Positions 17,461 to 26,219 are shown, counted from the stretch's first letter. The stretch: 64,000 nucleotides of DNA from Lactonifactor longoviformis DSM 17459 (GCF_900129135.1 NZ_FQVI01000015.1:1-64000); one strand, 5' to 3'. The notes: generated by a model from the sequence alone, not told the origin. Numbers and translations: made by a program.

Positions 17461-17486
17461 AACTATAAAGGAGTAAGGAGTTATCT

Positions 17487-17642
17487 ATGAATACACACAA
17501 AACGAAGCTTATTATAGAAGATAACACTCTGTACGAAATCGATCTGGAGTGTGCAAAAAAGAAAAAGAATTCTCCCGAACAGGGAGTGAGAAAGCAGGAG
17601 CCTCAGATAAATCAGGGGGTCCGGCGGTATAAAAGAAAATAG
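17487..17642 (+). CDS. Small basic protein, 51 residues, unrecognised
   Basis: The product is MNTHKTKLIIEDNTLYEIDL followed by a Lys/Gln-rich tail ending RRYKRK. ATG 17487 lies six bases after a consensus AAGGAG site (17475-17480), and a strong intrinsic terminator begins at the stop codon, so this is a complete, independently transcribed gene rather than a chance frame. The N-terminal half could form a short beta hairpin; the rest is basic and probably disordered. The sigma-K-like promoter suggests a late sporulation product, perhaps spore surface or coat related. No family is known to me. Confidence 0.7.
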   Translation: MNTHKTKLIIEDNTLYEIDLECAKKKKNSPEQGVRKQEPQINQGVRRYKRK

Positions 17643-17666
17643 CCGGGGAAAACTCCCCGGCTTTTT
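17641..17666 (+). terminator. Intrinsic terminator after the 51-residue gene
   Basis: AGCCGGGG (17641-17648) pairs with CCCCGGCT (17655-17662) around a 6-base loop, followed by TTTT. The stem starts at the stop codon of the small gene. Confidence 0.85.
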
Positions 17667-17677
17667 ATTGACTGGTA

Positions 17678-17956
17678 CTAGCAGAAAGAACCGTTTCCGC
17701 AGAACAGAAGCAGTAAGATAATCCAGCAGCAGTTGTTGTCGTTTCCGCATCCGCATCCACAGGAATCACCGCCGAAGCCGCCGTTGCCGCAGCAGCAAAG
17801 CAGGATCAGGATCCAAATCAGAGAACCACAGGAATTTCCGCCGAAGCCACATCCACAGTCTGAACGTACACCACATCCGCGGTCACCGCATCCGCAACCT
17901 CCCTGACAAGTATCTTCGCATCCGCATCCACAGTTTGTAGCAGCTAAATCGCTCAT
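17678..17956 (-). CDS. Cys/Gly-rich small protein with two hydrophobic segments
   Basis: This 92-residue protein has 20 cysteines. An N-terminal CGC/GCG-repeat region (residues 9-43) is followed by two similar hydrophobic blocks, IWILILLCCCGNGGF and WIILLLLFCGNGSFC, separated by another SCGCGCG stretch. There is no signal peptide of normal type. It resembles the small proteins annotated in Lachnospiraceae as chorion-class high-cysteine proteins, whose role is not established. The ribosome site is GGAGGAAC, and a sigma-K-like promoter lies upstream. A cross-linked spore coat or crust component, or a metal-binding membrane peptide, are both possible; neither is shown. Confidence 0.8.
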   Translation of the reverse strand: MSDLAATNCGCGCEDTCQGGCGCGDRGCGVRSDCGCGFGGNSCGSLIWILILLCCCGNGGFGGDSCGCGCGNDNNCCWIILLLLFCGNGSFC

Positions 17957-17991
17957 GTTTGTTCCTCCATTATTTTTGTTTGATTACACTT

Positions 17992-18019
17992 CATCTTATG
18001 TGTCAGGGCCTGTATGTGT
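17992..18019 (-). promoter_or_regulatory. Candidate sigma-K promoter for the Cys-rich gene
   Basis: On the minus strand AC (complement of 18018-18019) is followed after 17 bases by CATAAGATG (complement of 17992-18000), 8 of 9 to CATAnnnTA. It shares ACATAAGAT with the site before the 51-residue gene. It abuts the stop codon of the subtilase gene. Confidence 0.4.
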
Positions 18020-19710
18020 TACTGAATAGATGAAAAAGATGAAAAGATCTGATAGACGTCCAGGGTTCCGTATCCCCACTCCCGGTTGGGGTAGAGCCTT
18101 GAGGGGCTGCGGTTCGCCCCCCGGATCAGCAGTGTTTTTATCTCCTCGCTGTTGAATACCCGCTCCTGGCTGGGGTTGGTGATTCCCCATTCGGCGATTA
18201 GAGCCACTGCCCCGGAGGTAATGGCAGAAGCAACTGAGGATCCTGTCATTGTGGTGAAGCCTCCTCCTGCACGGGGACCGAATACATTGACACCGGGGGC
18301 AGCAATATCCGGCTTGATATCTCCAAGACGGGTGTATCCTCTGCTGGAATTTAAAAACAGGCTTCCGTCATAGGCATTATAAGTACTGGGAGTAATTACC
18401 TGGTCCGAGGCAGAAGGGGTGGTCAAAGTGGTGTCCGGATTAGGCTGAAGAAATATCACGTCAGGATCTGAAAAGCCTGACACGGGCAGCCAGATGTGAA
18501 AGTTTCCGGTTCCCTCAGAACTGCAGTATATTCTTAACCTCCATACTCCCGGTGTGGGGTCTGTAAAACGAATAAATATCATTTGTCCCCCGGATATCGT
18601 CTGTATTCCTTCATAATTCACAAAGATCTTCGTCCTCTCCAGAACGAAATCAATGGTGTCTGTCAGGCGGATCCGGGCCGGAATTCTGGGAACCACCTCT
18701 CCAAGAGGTGTTTCAAATCCCACGGAGTAGGTCTCCAAGGGGGAACCCCACAGTTCCATGGTAAATCCAGAGGTGTTTTCTTTGACCTGGATTTCTGCCT
18801 CGTGATAACAGTTGGTATTTGTGGACTGATAATAATGATGCGCCTTTCCAGCCTCATTGCCTGCAGCTACGACGGCATGGGTCCCCCGTTCTTCTGAAAT
18901 AGAACTCAGCACGGAGTTCAGAGGCGATTCCCCTGAGTGGGAGCCCTGGTTCGTACCAAGACCAATGCATACTACAAGAGCCCTGTTCAGCCGGCCTGCC
19001 AGTGACAGGAGATAACGTATGCCCAGAATAATATCCGTGTCCTGATAAAAGGGGCCGGGTCCTGTGGCAAAATAAAATTCCTTCAGATAATCCTTTGCCT
19101 CTTTTAACTTTACCATGGCGATGGCTGCTTCCGGAGCCGCACCGATAAAATCTTCCTCCGGTATTGCAGAGCCTGCGGCAACACCGGCCAGAAAGGTACC
19201 GTGCCCGTTGGTGTCTTCTGTGGGAACCAGCGCAGAGGGAGTGTCTGAACGCAGGGCTTCATTGAGCTGCTCATTGGTATATTCGGTGCCATAGTACTGA
19301 CCCTCCGGCGGTGTTCCTGTCTGGATTGTCTGATCCCAGATACCGTAGATCCTGCTGCTCCCGTCACTTCTGCGGAAAACCGGATGGGTGTAGTCGATCC
19401 CGGTATCCACAAATCCCATGAGTATACTGCTTCCTTTTAAATTCAGGGTCGGCTGGTTCTGTACTCTTGTGATTCCGGAGGCATCAAGACTGACGGTATC
19501 CATAAGAGTCAGGATCTTTGGAGTGAAATTATAGGTAAAGCTGCTCAGATACTCCAAGAATCTGCCGTTTAAGGGATAGTGTATCAGTCCGTAATACCTG
19601 TTTAATACCTGTGCACCGTATTCCCTGTAATTTTCCAGAAATCCCTGCCGGTTGGGGATAATGAAATCTCCGTAATTCTGATCCAGTATCATATCTCGTA
19701 TTTCTGCCAA
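18019..19710 (-). CDS. S8 family peptidase, Csp-like
   Basis: This 563-residue subtilase has the catalytic triad: D102 in GFVDTGIDYTHP, H170 in DTNGHGTFLAGV and S492 in GSSVASA. Between the His and Ser lies a long insert with a jelly-roll-like beta region (about 300-430), as in the clostridial Csp proteases that process the germination enzyme SleC. No signal peptide is present. The start is TTG 19710 after AAGGAGA. All three catalytic residues are kept, so it is more likely CspB-like and active than a CspC-like pseudoprotease. Its position beside sporulation-type small genes fits, but some Lachnospiraceae carry several such proteases with unknown roles. Confidence 0.88.
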   Translation of the reverse strand: MAEIRDMILDQNYGDFIIPNRQGFLENYREYGAQVLNRYYGLIHYPLNGRFLEYLSSFTYNFTPKILTLMDTVSLDASGITRVQNQPTLNLKGSSILMGFVDTGIDYTHPVFRRSDGSSRIYGIWDQTIQTGTPPEGQYYGTEYTNEQLNEALRSDTPSALVPTEDTNGHGTFLAGVAAGSAIPEEDFIGAAPEAAIAMVKLKEAKDYLKEFYFATGPGPFYQDTDIILGIRYLLSLAGRLNRALVVCIGLGTNQGSHSGESPLNSVLSSISEERGTHAVVAAGNEAGKAHHYYQSTNTNCYHEAEIQVKENTSGFTMELWGSPLETYSVGFETPLGEVVPRIPARIRLTDTIDFVLERTKIFVNYEGIQTISGGQMIFIRFTDPTPGVWRLRIYCSSEGTGNFHIWLPVSGFSDPDVIFLQPNPDTTLTTPSASDQVITPSTYNAYDGSLFLNSSRGYTRLGDIKPDIAAPGVNVFGPRAGGGFTTMTGSSVASAITSGAVALIAEWGITNPSQERVFNSEEIKTLLIRGANRSPSRLYPNREWGYGTLDVYQIFSSFSSIQ

Positions 19711-19830
19711 GAAAATCTCCTTAAATGTTTCCTTGCTTTCATTTTATGTTGCAAAGAATTAAAGTAGGCTAATGGCTTTTTTTCTGATAGCGAATATCTT
19801 AAAGTAAGCATAAATAACGAGGCAATACAA

Positions 19831-20673
19831 TTGGACACGAACTATAAGCTGACTGGACGCCATATCGGGGTAGCGATACTGGATACCGGTATCTTTCCCC
19901 ATGTGGATTTTGAAGATAGAATTGTTGTTTTTAAGGATTTTATTCATCATCGCCGCACCCCCTACGATGACAACGGACACGGAACTCATGTGGCGGGAAT
20001 CATAGGGGGAGCCGGCATAGCTTCTAAGGGGCGTTACTGCGGAGTGGCGCCCGCCTGTGATCTTATCGCGCTTAAAGTGCTGGATCAGGATGGAAACGGC
20101 AGCAAAGCCCATGTACTGAAAGCCCTGGAATGGATACGAGAGAACAGAGAAAATTACAATATACGGATTATTAACATCTCTGTGGGCACCACACAAAAAG
20201 TAAACGATGAACATAAAGACCTGATTGAAGGAGTGGAGGCTGCCTGGGATGATGGCTTTATCGTAGTAACCGCAGCAGGCAACATGGGGCCGCACCCGGG
20301 AACCATTACCGCTCCGGGCAGCAGCAAAAAGGTGATAACCGTGGGCTCCAGTGATATGCTGACACGCCATCAGGGGATCTCCGGAAGGGGACCCACCAGT
20401 CAGTGCATCTGCAAACCGGACATTGTGGCCCCGGGCAACAGCATTATTTCCTGTTCCTCCAAACCGGACAGAAGGTCTTATACGGTTAAGAGCGGGACTT
20501 CTATGTCCACGCCTATGATATCCGGGGCAATTGCCCTGCTTCTGGAAAAATATCCGGCAATGAGCAACCTGGAAATAAAATACAGGCTGAAGGAGACAGC
20601 AAGGGATCTTGGGTACACCCACAACATTCAGGGATGGGGAAGCTTTTCAATTCATGATTTTTTAGCTTCCTAA
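19831..20673 (+). CDS. S8 family serine peptidase, AprX-like
   Basis: This 280-residue subtilase has D18 in VAILDTGI, H50 in DDNGHGTHVAGI and S224 in KSGTSMSTPM. It is a minimal catalytic domain with no signal peptide and no propeptide, similar to the intracellular AprX/Isp type. The start is TTG 19831 after a GAGG site. It diverges from the larger subtilase with 120 bases between them. That gap holds an 11-base sequence repeated directly 40 bases apart (TTAAAGTARGC at 19759 and 19799). Substrate and regulation are unknown. Confidence 0.9.
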   Translation: MDTNYKLTGRHIGVAILDTGIFPHVDFEDRIVVFKDFIHHRRTPYDDNGHGTHVAGIIGGAGIASKGRYCGVAPACDLIALKVLDQDGNGSKAHVLKALEWIRENRENYNIRIINISVGTTQKVNDEHKDLIEGVEAAWDDGFIVVTAAGNMGPHPGTITAPGSSKKVITVGSSDMLTRHQGISGRGPTSQCICKPDIVAPGNSIISCSSKPDRRSYTVKSGTSMSTPMISGAIALLLEKYPAMSNLEIKYRLKETARDLGYTHNIQGWGSFSIHDFLAS

Positions 20674-20689
20674 AATTTCCTGGAATGCA

Positions 20690-20752
20690 TTGACAAATAT
20701 TGTATCATCGTATACAATCATCTTAATTGTTTGATTGTATACGATGATACAA
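20690..20752 (+). promoter_or_regulatory. Promoter overlapped by a perfect 21-bp inverted-repeat operator
   Basis: TTGACA (20690-20695) and TACAAT (20713-20718) with a 17-base spacer form a strong sigma-A promoter. Positions 20700-20720 and 20732-20752 are perfect 21-base reverse complements around an 11-base centre. Each arm is itself a dyad, TTGTAT-N6-ATACAA. The left arm covers the spacer and -10, the right arm lies just after the predicted start. FCD-type GntR regulators typically bind TTGTATACAA-like dyads, so the GntR protein two genes downstream is the likely repressor. Confidence 0.8.
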
Positions 20753-20785
20753 AAAAGAAAGAATTGAGAAAAAGGAGTAAAGAAC

Positions 20786-22183
20786 ATGCAAAACAGACCT
20801 GTAAAGATGGATCCGCATACGAATTTGTTAACTCTTGAGGAACATATGTATCCTCTGGTAGATGTGGAGACCCCCAATGTATTCCGTAACCTGTTTCCCT
20901 ACACTGAGGTGCCTAAGATTGCATTTAATGACCGCATTGTTCCCCATCATATGCCGGATGATATCTGGATTACAGATACCACATTTCGGGACGGACAGCA
21001 GTCACGCGCTCCTTATTCTACGGAACAGATTATTACTATGTATGATTACTTTCACAGACTGGGGGGACCCAAAGGGAAAATCCGCCAGTGTGAATTTTTC
21101 CTGTACAGCAAGAAGGACAGGGATGCTGTTTATAAATGTCTGGAAAGAGGCTATCAGTTTCCGGAAGTGACCAGCTGGATCCGGGCGAATAAAAAAGACT
21201 TTGAACTGGTGAAAGATATCGGATTAAAAGAGACAGGAATCCTGGTAAGCTGTTCGGATTACCATATCTTTTATAAGATGAAGATGACCAGAAGACAGGC
21301 AATGGAACACTACTTAAGCATCATCAAAGAATGCCTTGAGATTGGAGTAAGTCCCAGATGCCATCTGGAGGATATTACAAGGGCGGATATTTATGGTTAT
21401 GTGATCCCCTTCTGTCTTGAGCTGATGAGACTGATGAAAGAATACCAGATCCCCATTAAAGTTCGCTGTTGCGATACTATGGGATATGGTGTAAACTATG
21501 CAGGGGCAGTAATTCCCCGTTCTGTGCAGGGGATCATATACGGCATCATGACACATGCCGGAGTTCCCTCAGAATTAATTGAATGGCACGGTCACAATGA
21601 TTTTTATAAAGCAGTAAGCAATTCTACCACAGCATGGCTCTACGGTGCAAGCGGAGTGAACTGTTCTCTGTTCGGCATTGGAGAGCGGACCGGAAATACG
21701 CCTTTGGAAGCTATGGTTTTTGAATATGCCCAGTTAAAGGGAACCCTGGACGGGATGGATACAACGGTGATCACGGAACTGGCAGATTACTATGAAAAGG
21801 AAATCGGTTACCGTCTGCCTTCCAGAACCCCCTTTGTGGGACGTGCATTTAATATTACAAGGGCAGGGATCCATGCGGACGGTCTTCTGAAAAATGAAGA
21901 GATCTACAACATTTTTGATACAGAAAAGTTTCTGAACCGTCCGGTAGAGGTCGCAGTCTCCAACACTTCAGGCTTGGCAGGCATTGCCCACTGGATTAAT
22001 ACACATTACCGTCTGAAGGGAGATGCGCAGGTAAGTAAAAGCTGCGAACTGGTAGCAATGGTAAAAGCCTGGGTAGATAAAGAATATGAGGATGGACGTG
22101 TTACGGTACTGACCGATGATGAGCTTACATCTGTGATCGCAGAGACTTGTGAGCGGCTTGGAATTACGCTGGGAACGAATTAA
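20786..22183 (+). CDS. Isopropylmalate-synthase-like enzyme, probable Re-citrate synthase
   Basis: This 465-residue protein belongs to the DRE-TIM metallolyase family: ITDTTFRDGQQSRAPY near 70-85, and HGHNDFYKAVSNS near 267, with metal-binding Asp and His residues in place. It lacks the LeuA regulatory domain. The next genes encode a GntR regulator and NADP isocitrate dehydrogenase rather than leucine genes, which matches the context of clostridial Re-citrate synthase (described in Clostridium kluyveri). It would condense acetyl-CoA and oxaloacetate to citrate on the way to 2-oxoglutarate and glutamate. Homocitrate or citramalate synthase remain alternatives; no aconitase gene is in the window. 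Confidence 0.75.
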   Translation: MQNRPVKMDPHTNLLTLEEHMYPLVDVETPNVFRNLFPYTEVPKIAFNDRIVPHHMPDDIWITDTTFRDGQQSRAPYSTEQIITMYDYFHRLGGPKGKIRQCEFFLYSKKDRDAVYKCLERGYQFPEVTSWIRANKKDFELVKDIGLKETGILVSCSDYHIFYKMKMTRRQAMEHYLSIIKECLEIGVSPRCHLEDITRADIYGYVIPFCLELMRLMKEYQIPIKVRCCDTMGYGVNYAGAVIPRSVQGIIYGIMTHAGVPSELIEWHGHNDFYKAVSNSTTAWLYGASGVNCSLFGIGERTGNTPLEAMVFEYAQLKGTLDGMDTTVITELADYYEKEIGYRLPSRTPFVGRAFNITRAGIHADGLLKNEEIYNIFDTEKFLNRPVEVAVSNTSGLAGIAHWINTHYRLKGDAQVSKSCELVAMVKAWVDKEYEDGRVTVLTDDELTSVIAETCERLGITLGTN

Positions 22184-22198
22184 CAAGGAGGTCTAATT

Positions 22199-22915
22199 GT
22201 GGCAGACTATGACGGCCCGGGAGGCGAATTAAAGAAATCGTCACTTCGAGGCAAAGTTTTTCAAAAAATCAGAGAGGATATTTTAAGCGGCAGATATCAG
22301 CAGGGAGATGAACTGATAGAGGCCGCTATCGGAGGGGAGCTGGGTGTCAGCCGCACACCGGTGCGGGAGGCGCTGCGCCAGCTGGAACTGGAGGGACTGG
22401 TGCATATTGTTCCTAACAAAGGGGCTTTTGTGACTGGCATTACGGTGAAGGATATTCAGGATATTTACCGAATCCGAGCCAAGCTGGAAGGGCTTTGTGC
22501 CCAATGGGCGGCCCAGAGCATTACAAAGGAGCAGCTGGATCTTATGGAAGAGACTGCGTTTCTGTCCGAGTATCATGCCCAGAAGGAGCACTATGATCAG
22601 GTATTTGAACTTGACGGAAGATTCCATGAGCTGCTTTATGAGGCTTCCAACAGCAAGATCCTGGCACATACCCTTTCAGACTATCACCAGTATGTGCAGA
22701 AGGTAAGAAAAGCTTCCATATCCAATAGAATCCGCTGTAAAAAGACAAACGAAGAGCATCACAAGATCCTGGATGCCCTGCGCGCCGGGGACGCCGGGAA
22801 GGCAGAAGAGGTTGCTACCCAGCATATTCTTAACACAATAGAAAATCTGGGACATTATAACCTGGAAGACATATTAAAAGCAGATGACGACTTAATAACA
22901 GGAGGTAAAAAATGA
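22199..22915 (+). CDS. GntR family regulator, FCD subfamily
   Basis: The 238-residue protein has an N-terminal winged helix (about 14-80; [23 protein letters not shown]) and an all-helical FCD effector domain (about 90-225) with conserved His residues (FHELLYE, EEHHKIL) typical of metal-assisted binding of small organic acids. The start is GTG 22199 after AAGGAGG. It lies between the citrate-synthase-like and isocitrate dehydrogenase genes and overlaps the latter by 4 bases. The likely operator is the inverted repeat at 20700-20752. A TCA-cycle acid is a reasonable guess for the effector. Confidence 0.88.
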   Translation: MADYDGPGGELKKSSLRGKVFQKIREDILSGRYQQGDELIEAAIGGELGVSRTPVREALRQLELEGLVHIVPNKGAFVTGITVKDIQDIYRIRAKLEGLCAQWAAQSITKEQLDLMEETAFLSEYHAQKEHYDQVFELDGRFHELLYEASNSKILAHTLSDYHQYVQKVRKASISNRIRCKKTNEEHHKILDALRAGDAGKAEEVATQHILNTIENLGHYNLEDILKADDDLITGGKK

Positions 22916-24108
22916 GCAAAATTCAGATGACGACGCCTTTAGTGGAGATGGACGGAGACGAGATGACCCGCATTCTCTGGCAGATGATCAAGGACGAATT
23001 ACTGTCCCCTTTTATTGACTTAAACACAGAATACTATGATCTGGGATTAGAATACAGAAATGAAACAAATGATCAGGTAACAGTAGATGCCGCAAGGGCA
23101 ACCATGAAGTATAAAGTAGCGGTCAAATGTGCCACAATCACTCCCAATGCGGCCCGTATGGATGAATACCATCTCAAGGAGATGTATAAAAGTCCTAACG
23201 GCACGATCCGTGCCATGCTGGACGGAACCGTATTCCGCGCGCCTATCGTGGTTAAGGGGATTGAACCTTGTGTCCGCAACTGGAAAAAGCCCATAACTCT
23301 GGCCCGTCACGCATACGGGGATGTATATAAAAATACGGAAATGGTGATTCCCGGTCCCGGTAAGGTAGAACTGGTATACACAGCTGAGGACGGCACGGAG
23401 AAGAGAGAACTGGTGCATAACTTTGCAGGCCCCGGAATTGTACAGGGGATGCATAATCTGGATGAGTCCATCAGCAGCTTTGCAAAGAGCTGTTTTAACT
23501 ATGCCCTTGACACAAAACAGGATTTATGGTTTGCAACTAAGGATACCATTTCCAAAAAATACGATCATACATTTAAGGATATATTCCAGGAAGTATATGA
23601 AAAAGAATACAGAGACAGATTTGAGGCGGAAGGCATTACATACTTCTATACACTCATTGACGATGCGGTTGCCCGTGTTATGAAAGCAGAAGGCGGTTTT
23701 ATCTGGGCCTGCAAGAATTATGACGGTGATGTAATGAGTGATATGGTTTCTTCTGCATTTGGCTCTCTGGCTATGATGACTTCAGTCCTGGTATCTCCTC
23801 ACGGATACTTTGAATACGAGGCTGCCCACGGTACGGTACAGCGTCATTATTACAAACATCTGAAGGGGGAGGAGACTTCCACTAACTCTGTGGCAACAAT
23901 CTTTGCCTGGACAGGAGCTCTGAGAAAAAGAGGAGAGCTGGACGGCAATCAGGAACTGATGGAGTTCGCCGATAAACTGGAGACAGCTACTATAGCAGCC
24001 ATCGAGAGCGGAAAGATGACAAAGGATCTTGCTCTGATTACCACCATCGAAAATCCAACAGTACTGAACAGCCGTGAATTTATCCTGGCAGTAAAAGAAA
24101 ATCTGTAA
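22912..24108 (+). CDS. icd: Isocitrate dehydrogenase, NADP-dependent
   Basis: The 398-residue protein is of the eukaryote-like type II form: [13 protein letters not shown] at the N-terminus, [22 protein letters not shown], and [15 protein letters not shown] for NADP and substrate binding. It oxidises isocitrate to 2-oxoglutarate, making NADPH. Its start overlaps the GntR gene stop, so it is translationally coupled. With the citrate-synthase-like gene it forms the oxidative branch to glutamate. A terminator follows. Confidence 0.93.
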   Translation: MSKIQMTTPLVEMDGDEMTRILWQMIKDELLSPFIDLNTEYYDLGLEYRNETNDQVTVDAARATMKYKVAVKCATITPNAARMDEYHLKEMYKSPNGTIRAMLDGTVFRAPIVVKGIEPCVRNWKKPITLARHAYGDVYKNTEMVIPGPGKVELVYTAEDGTEKRELVHNFAGPGIVQGMHNLDESISSFAKSCFNYALDTKQDLWFATKDTISKKYDHTFKDIFQEVYEKEYRDRFEAEGITYFYTLIDDAVARVMKAEGGFIWACKNYDGDVMSDMVSSAFGSLAMMTSVLVSPHGYFEYEAAHGTVQRHYYKHLKGEETSTNSVATIFAWTGALRKRGELDGNQELMEFADKLETATIAAIESGKMTKDLALITTIENPTVLNSREFILAVKENL

Positions 24109-24120
24109 ATAAAATACACA

Positions 24121-24169
24121 AGAGGAGAGAGGGCAGTATTAATAACAGAATGCCTTCTCTCCTTCTTTT
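24121..24169. terminator. Terminator between icd and the ABC-F gene
   Basis: GGAGAGAGGGCA (24124-24135) pairs with TGCCTTCTCTCC (24151-24162) with one G-T wobble, followed by TTCTTTT. It sits between convergent genes. Confidence 0.75.
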
Positions 24170-24174
24170 GACGC

Positions 24175-26085
24175 CTAGGCCAGTTCCTCCCATTTTTCAT
24201 AGAGAGCTTCCAGCTTGAGGGAAATTTCAGCCTTTTCATTGCTGAGCTTCACACATTGGGCCACGTCTGTGGCAACCTCTTCCTTCTCCATCTCGCAGTC
24301 AATTTCTTTGTCTCTGCCTTCCAGCTTCTCGATTTCCGCCTCCACTTTTTTTAGATCATTCTCCCGTTTTCTTCTCCTGGCCTGGTCCTCTTTCTGCTGC
24401 TGCCAGTACGTCTTGGTAGGGGAAGCTGTGGATAGTTCCGCAGTCTGCGGCTCCTCTCCTGGGGCATAGATCTGAGTGAGTTCGTCCCTTTTTTCCAGAT
24501 AATAATCGTAATTTCCAATATAATTCACCAGGCTGTGATTCGTCAGCTCCAGGATCCTTGTGGCAGTCTGGTTAATAAAATAACGGTCATGAGAGACATA
24601 GAGCACAGTACCTGTATAGCCGCAAAGGGCCTGCTCCAGGATCTCTTTGGACATAATATCCAGATGGTTGGTGGGCTCATCCAGAATAATAAAGTTTGCT
24701 TCTGAGAGCATAAGCTTAGCCAGGGAGACTCTTCCCCGCTCCCCGCCGCTTAGGGACTGGATCTGTTTGAATACGTCATCTCCTGTAAATAAAAAGGCGG
24801 CAAGCACATTGCGGATCTGTGTGTTGGTCAGCCGTGGATAGTCATCGGATATTTCCTGGAAAATAGTTTTTTCCATATGGAGTACATGGTGCTCCTGATC
24901 ATAATACCCCACGTGTACTTTGCTGCCCAGATGGAAGACGCCGGTATCCGGGGGAATCAGTCCGTTTAAAATTTTTAAAATGGTAGTTTTGCCGGTACCG
25001 TTGTTTCCTATGACAGCTACCCGTTCTCCCCGTTTTATTGAAAAATTCAGATCCTCAAACAGCTTCAGAGAATCAAAGGACTTACCGAGATGTTCTACGT
25101 CCAGTACATCATTTCCGCTGACAATCTGGGGTTCCAGCTGTATCCGCATCTGGTCTGCGGCTTCCGGGGGCTTTTCCAGGACTTCGATTTTTTCCAGCAT
25201 CTTTTCCCGGCTTTCCGCTCGCCGAATAGACTTTTCCCGGTTAAACTGTTTTAGCTTGGTGATGACTTCTTCCTGGTGCCTGATCTCCTTCTGCTGATTG
25301 AGATAAGCCTGATACTCGGCATTACGTATCATGGCCTTCTTTTCTCCGTAGGCAGAATAGTTTCCCAGGAAGGTTGTCACCTTCCCAAAGTCAATCTCCA
25401 CCACTTTTGTAACTACACGGTCCAGGAAGTACCTGTCGTGGGAGACAATCAGAACAGCACCCGGATAATTCAGCAGATATGACTCCAGCCAGGTGATAGA
25501 CTCCATATCCAGGTGGTTGGTGGGCTCGTCCAGGAGAATAATATCAGGCTCGGACAGCAGAAGCTTTCCCAGGGCAACCCTGGTTTTCTGGCCTCCGGAC
25601 AGTGTAGAGACTGGTTTATCAAAGTCCTCCTCGGAAAACCCAAGCCCTTTCAGAACCCCGGTAATCTGGCTTTTATAGGCATATCCGTTTCTCAGCTCGA
25701 ATTCATGTGAGAGACGGGAATACGCCTCCATGAGACGATCCAGTTCACTGCCTGCGGTATGCTTCATTTCAACTTCAATGGAACGCAGCTTTTTTTCCAT
25801 GTCCAAAATATGCTGTTTTACCTCCAGGAGTACATCGTATATGCTTCGGTCCCCGTCCAGCTCCTGATGCTGTGCAAGATAACCGATAGATTTCCCTTTC
25901 GCAAGGATTACTTCCCCTGAGTCAGAGGGCATCTCCCCCATAATTATTTTCAGCAGTGTGGTTTTCCCGGCGCCGTTAATGCCGATTAAAGCAGCCTTTT
26001 CTCTCTCCTCTATGTGAAAAGAAGCATTTTTTATCAAATGCATACTTCCAAATGTCTTATTTATTTCCTGACAAGCTAGTATCAT
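24175..26085 (-). CDS. ABC-F family ATPase (YdiF/Uup type)
   Basis: This 636-residue protein has two ABC domains and no membrane segments. Domain one has GINGAGKTT, LSGGQKTR and IILLDEPTNHLD; domain two has GNNGTGKTT, LSGGERGR and FIILDEPTNHLD. A charged interdomain linker and a C-terminal coiled coil (from about 560) follow the YdiF plan. ABC-F proteins act on the ribosome, either in translation homeostasis or antibiotic protection; the length and coiled coil favour the housekeeping type. The start ATG 26085 follows GGAGGAAGT; the longer upstream frame is not supported. Confidence 0.92.
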   Translation of the reverse strand: MILACQEINKTFGSMHLIKNASFHIEEREKAALIGINGAGKTTLLKIIMGEMPSDSGEVILAKGKSIGYLAQHQELDGDRSIYDVLLEVKQHILDMEKKLRSIEVEMKHTAGSELDRLMEAYSRLSHEFELRNGYAYKSQITGVLKGLGFSEEDFDKPVSTLSGGQKTRVALGKLLLSEPDIILLDEPTNHLDMESITWLESYLLNYPGAVLIVSHDRYFLDRVVTKVVEIDFGKVTTFLGNYSAYGEKKAMIRNAEYQAYLNQQKEIRHQEEVITKLKQFNREKSIRRAESREKMLEKIEVLEKPPEAADQMRIQLEPQIVSGNDVLDVEHLGKSFDSLKLFEDLNFSIKRGERVAVIGNNGTGKTTILKILNGLIPPDTGVFHLGSKVHVGYYDQEHHVLHMEKTIFQEISDDYPRLTNTQIRNVLAAFLFTGDDVFKQIQSLSGGERGRVSLAKLMLSEANFIILDEPTNHLDIMSKEILEQALCGYTGTVLYVSHDRYFINQTATRILELTNHSLVNYIGNYDYYLEKRDELTQIYAPGEEPQTAELSTASPTKTYWQQQKEDQARRRKRENDLKKVEAEIEKLEGRDKEIDCEMEKEEVATDVAQCVKLSNEKAEISLKLEALYEKWEELA

Positions 26086-26110
26086 AACACTTCCTCCGTT
26101 TCCTATACCT

Positions 26111-26138
26111 ATTATAACGAAAAAACAAAATTTGACAA
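26111..26138 (-). promoter_or_regulatory. Sigma-A promoter for the ABC-F gene
   Basis: On the minus strand TTGTCA (complement of 26133-26138) and TATAAT (complement of 26111-26116) are 16 bases apart, 26 bases before the start codon. Confidence 0.7.
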
Positions 26139-26159
26139 CCGAAAAAATCCAATAATCAT

Positions 26160-26188
26160 TTGACATTATTTTAACGGTTATATATAAT
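26160..26188 (+). promoter_or_regulatory. Sigma-A promoter for rex
   Basis: TTGACA (26160-26165) and TATAAT (26183-26188) are both perfect, with a 17-base spacer. It is divergent from the ABC-F promoter. No clear Rex-type dyad is seen over it. Confidence 0.85.
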
Positions 26189-26219
26189 AAAACCAAGAAT
26201 AGAATAGGAGGGTAAGTTT

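Noticed and set aside
19759-20622. 287-codon antisense open frame across the AprX-like gene
   Set aside because: No recognisable domain or ribosome site, and the plus strand has a complete catalytic triad.
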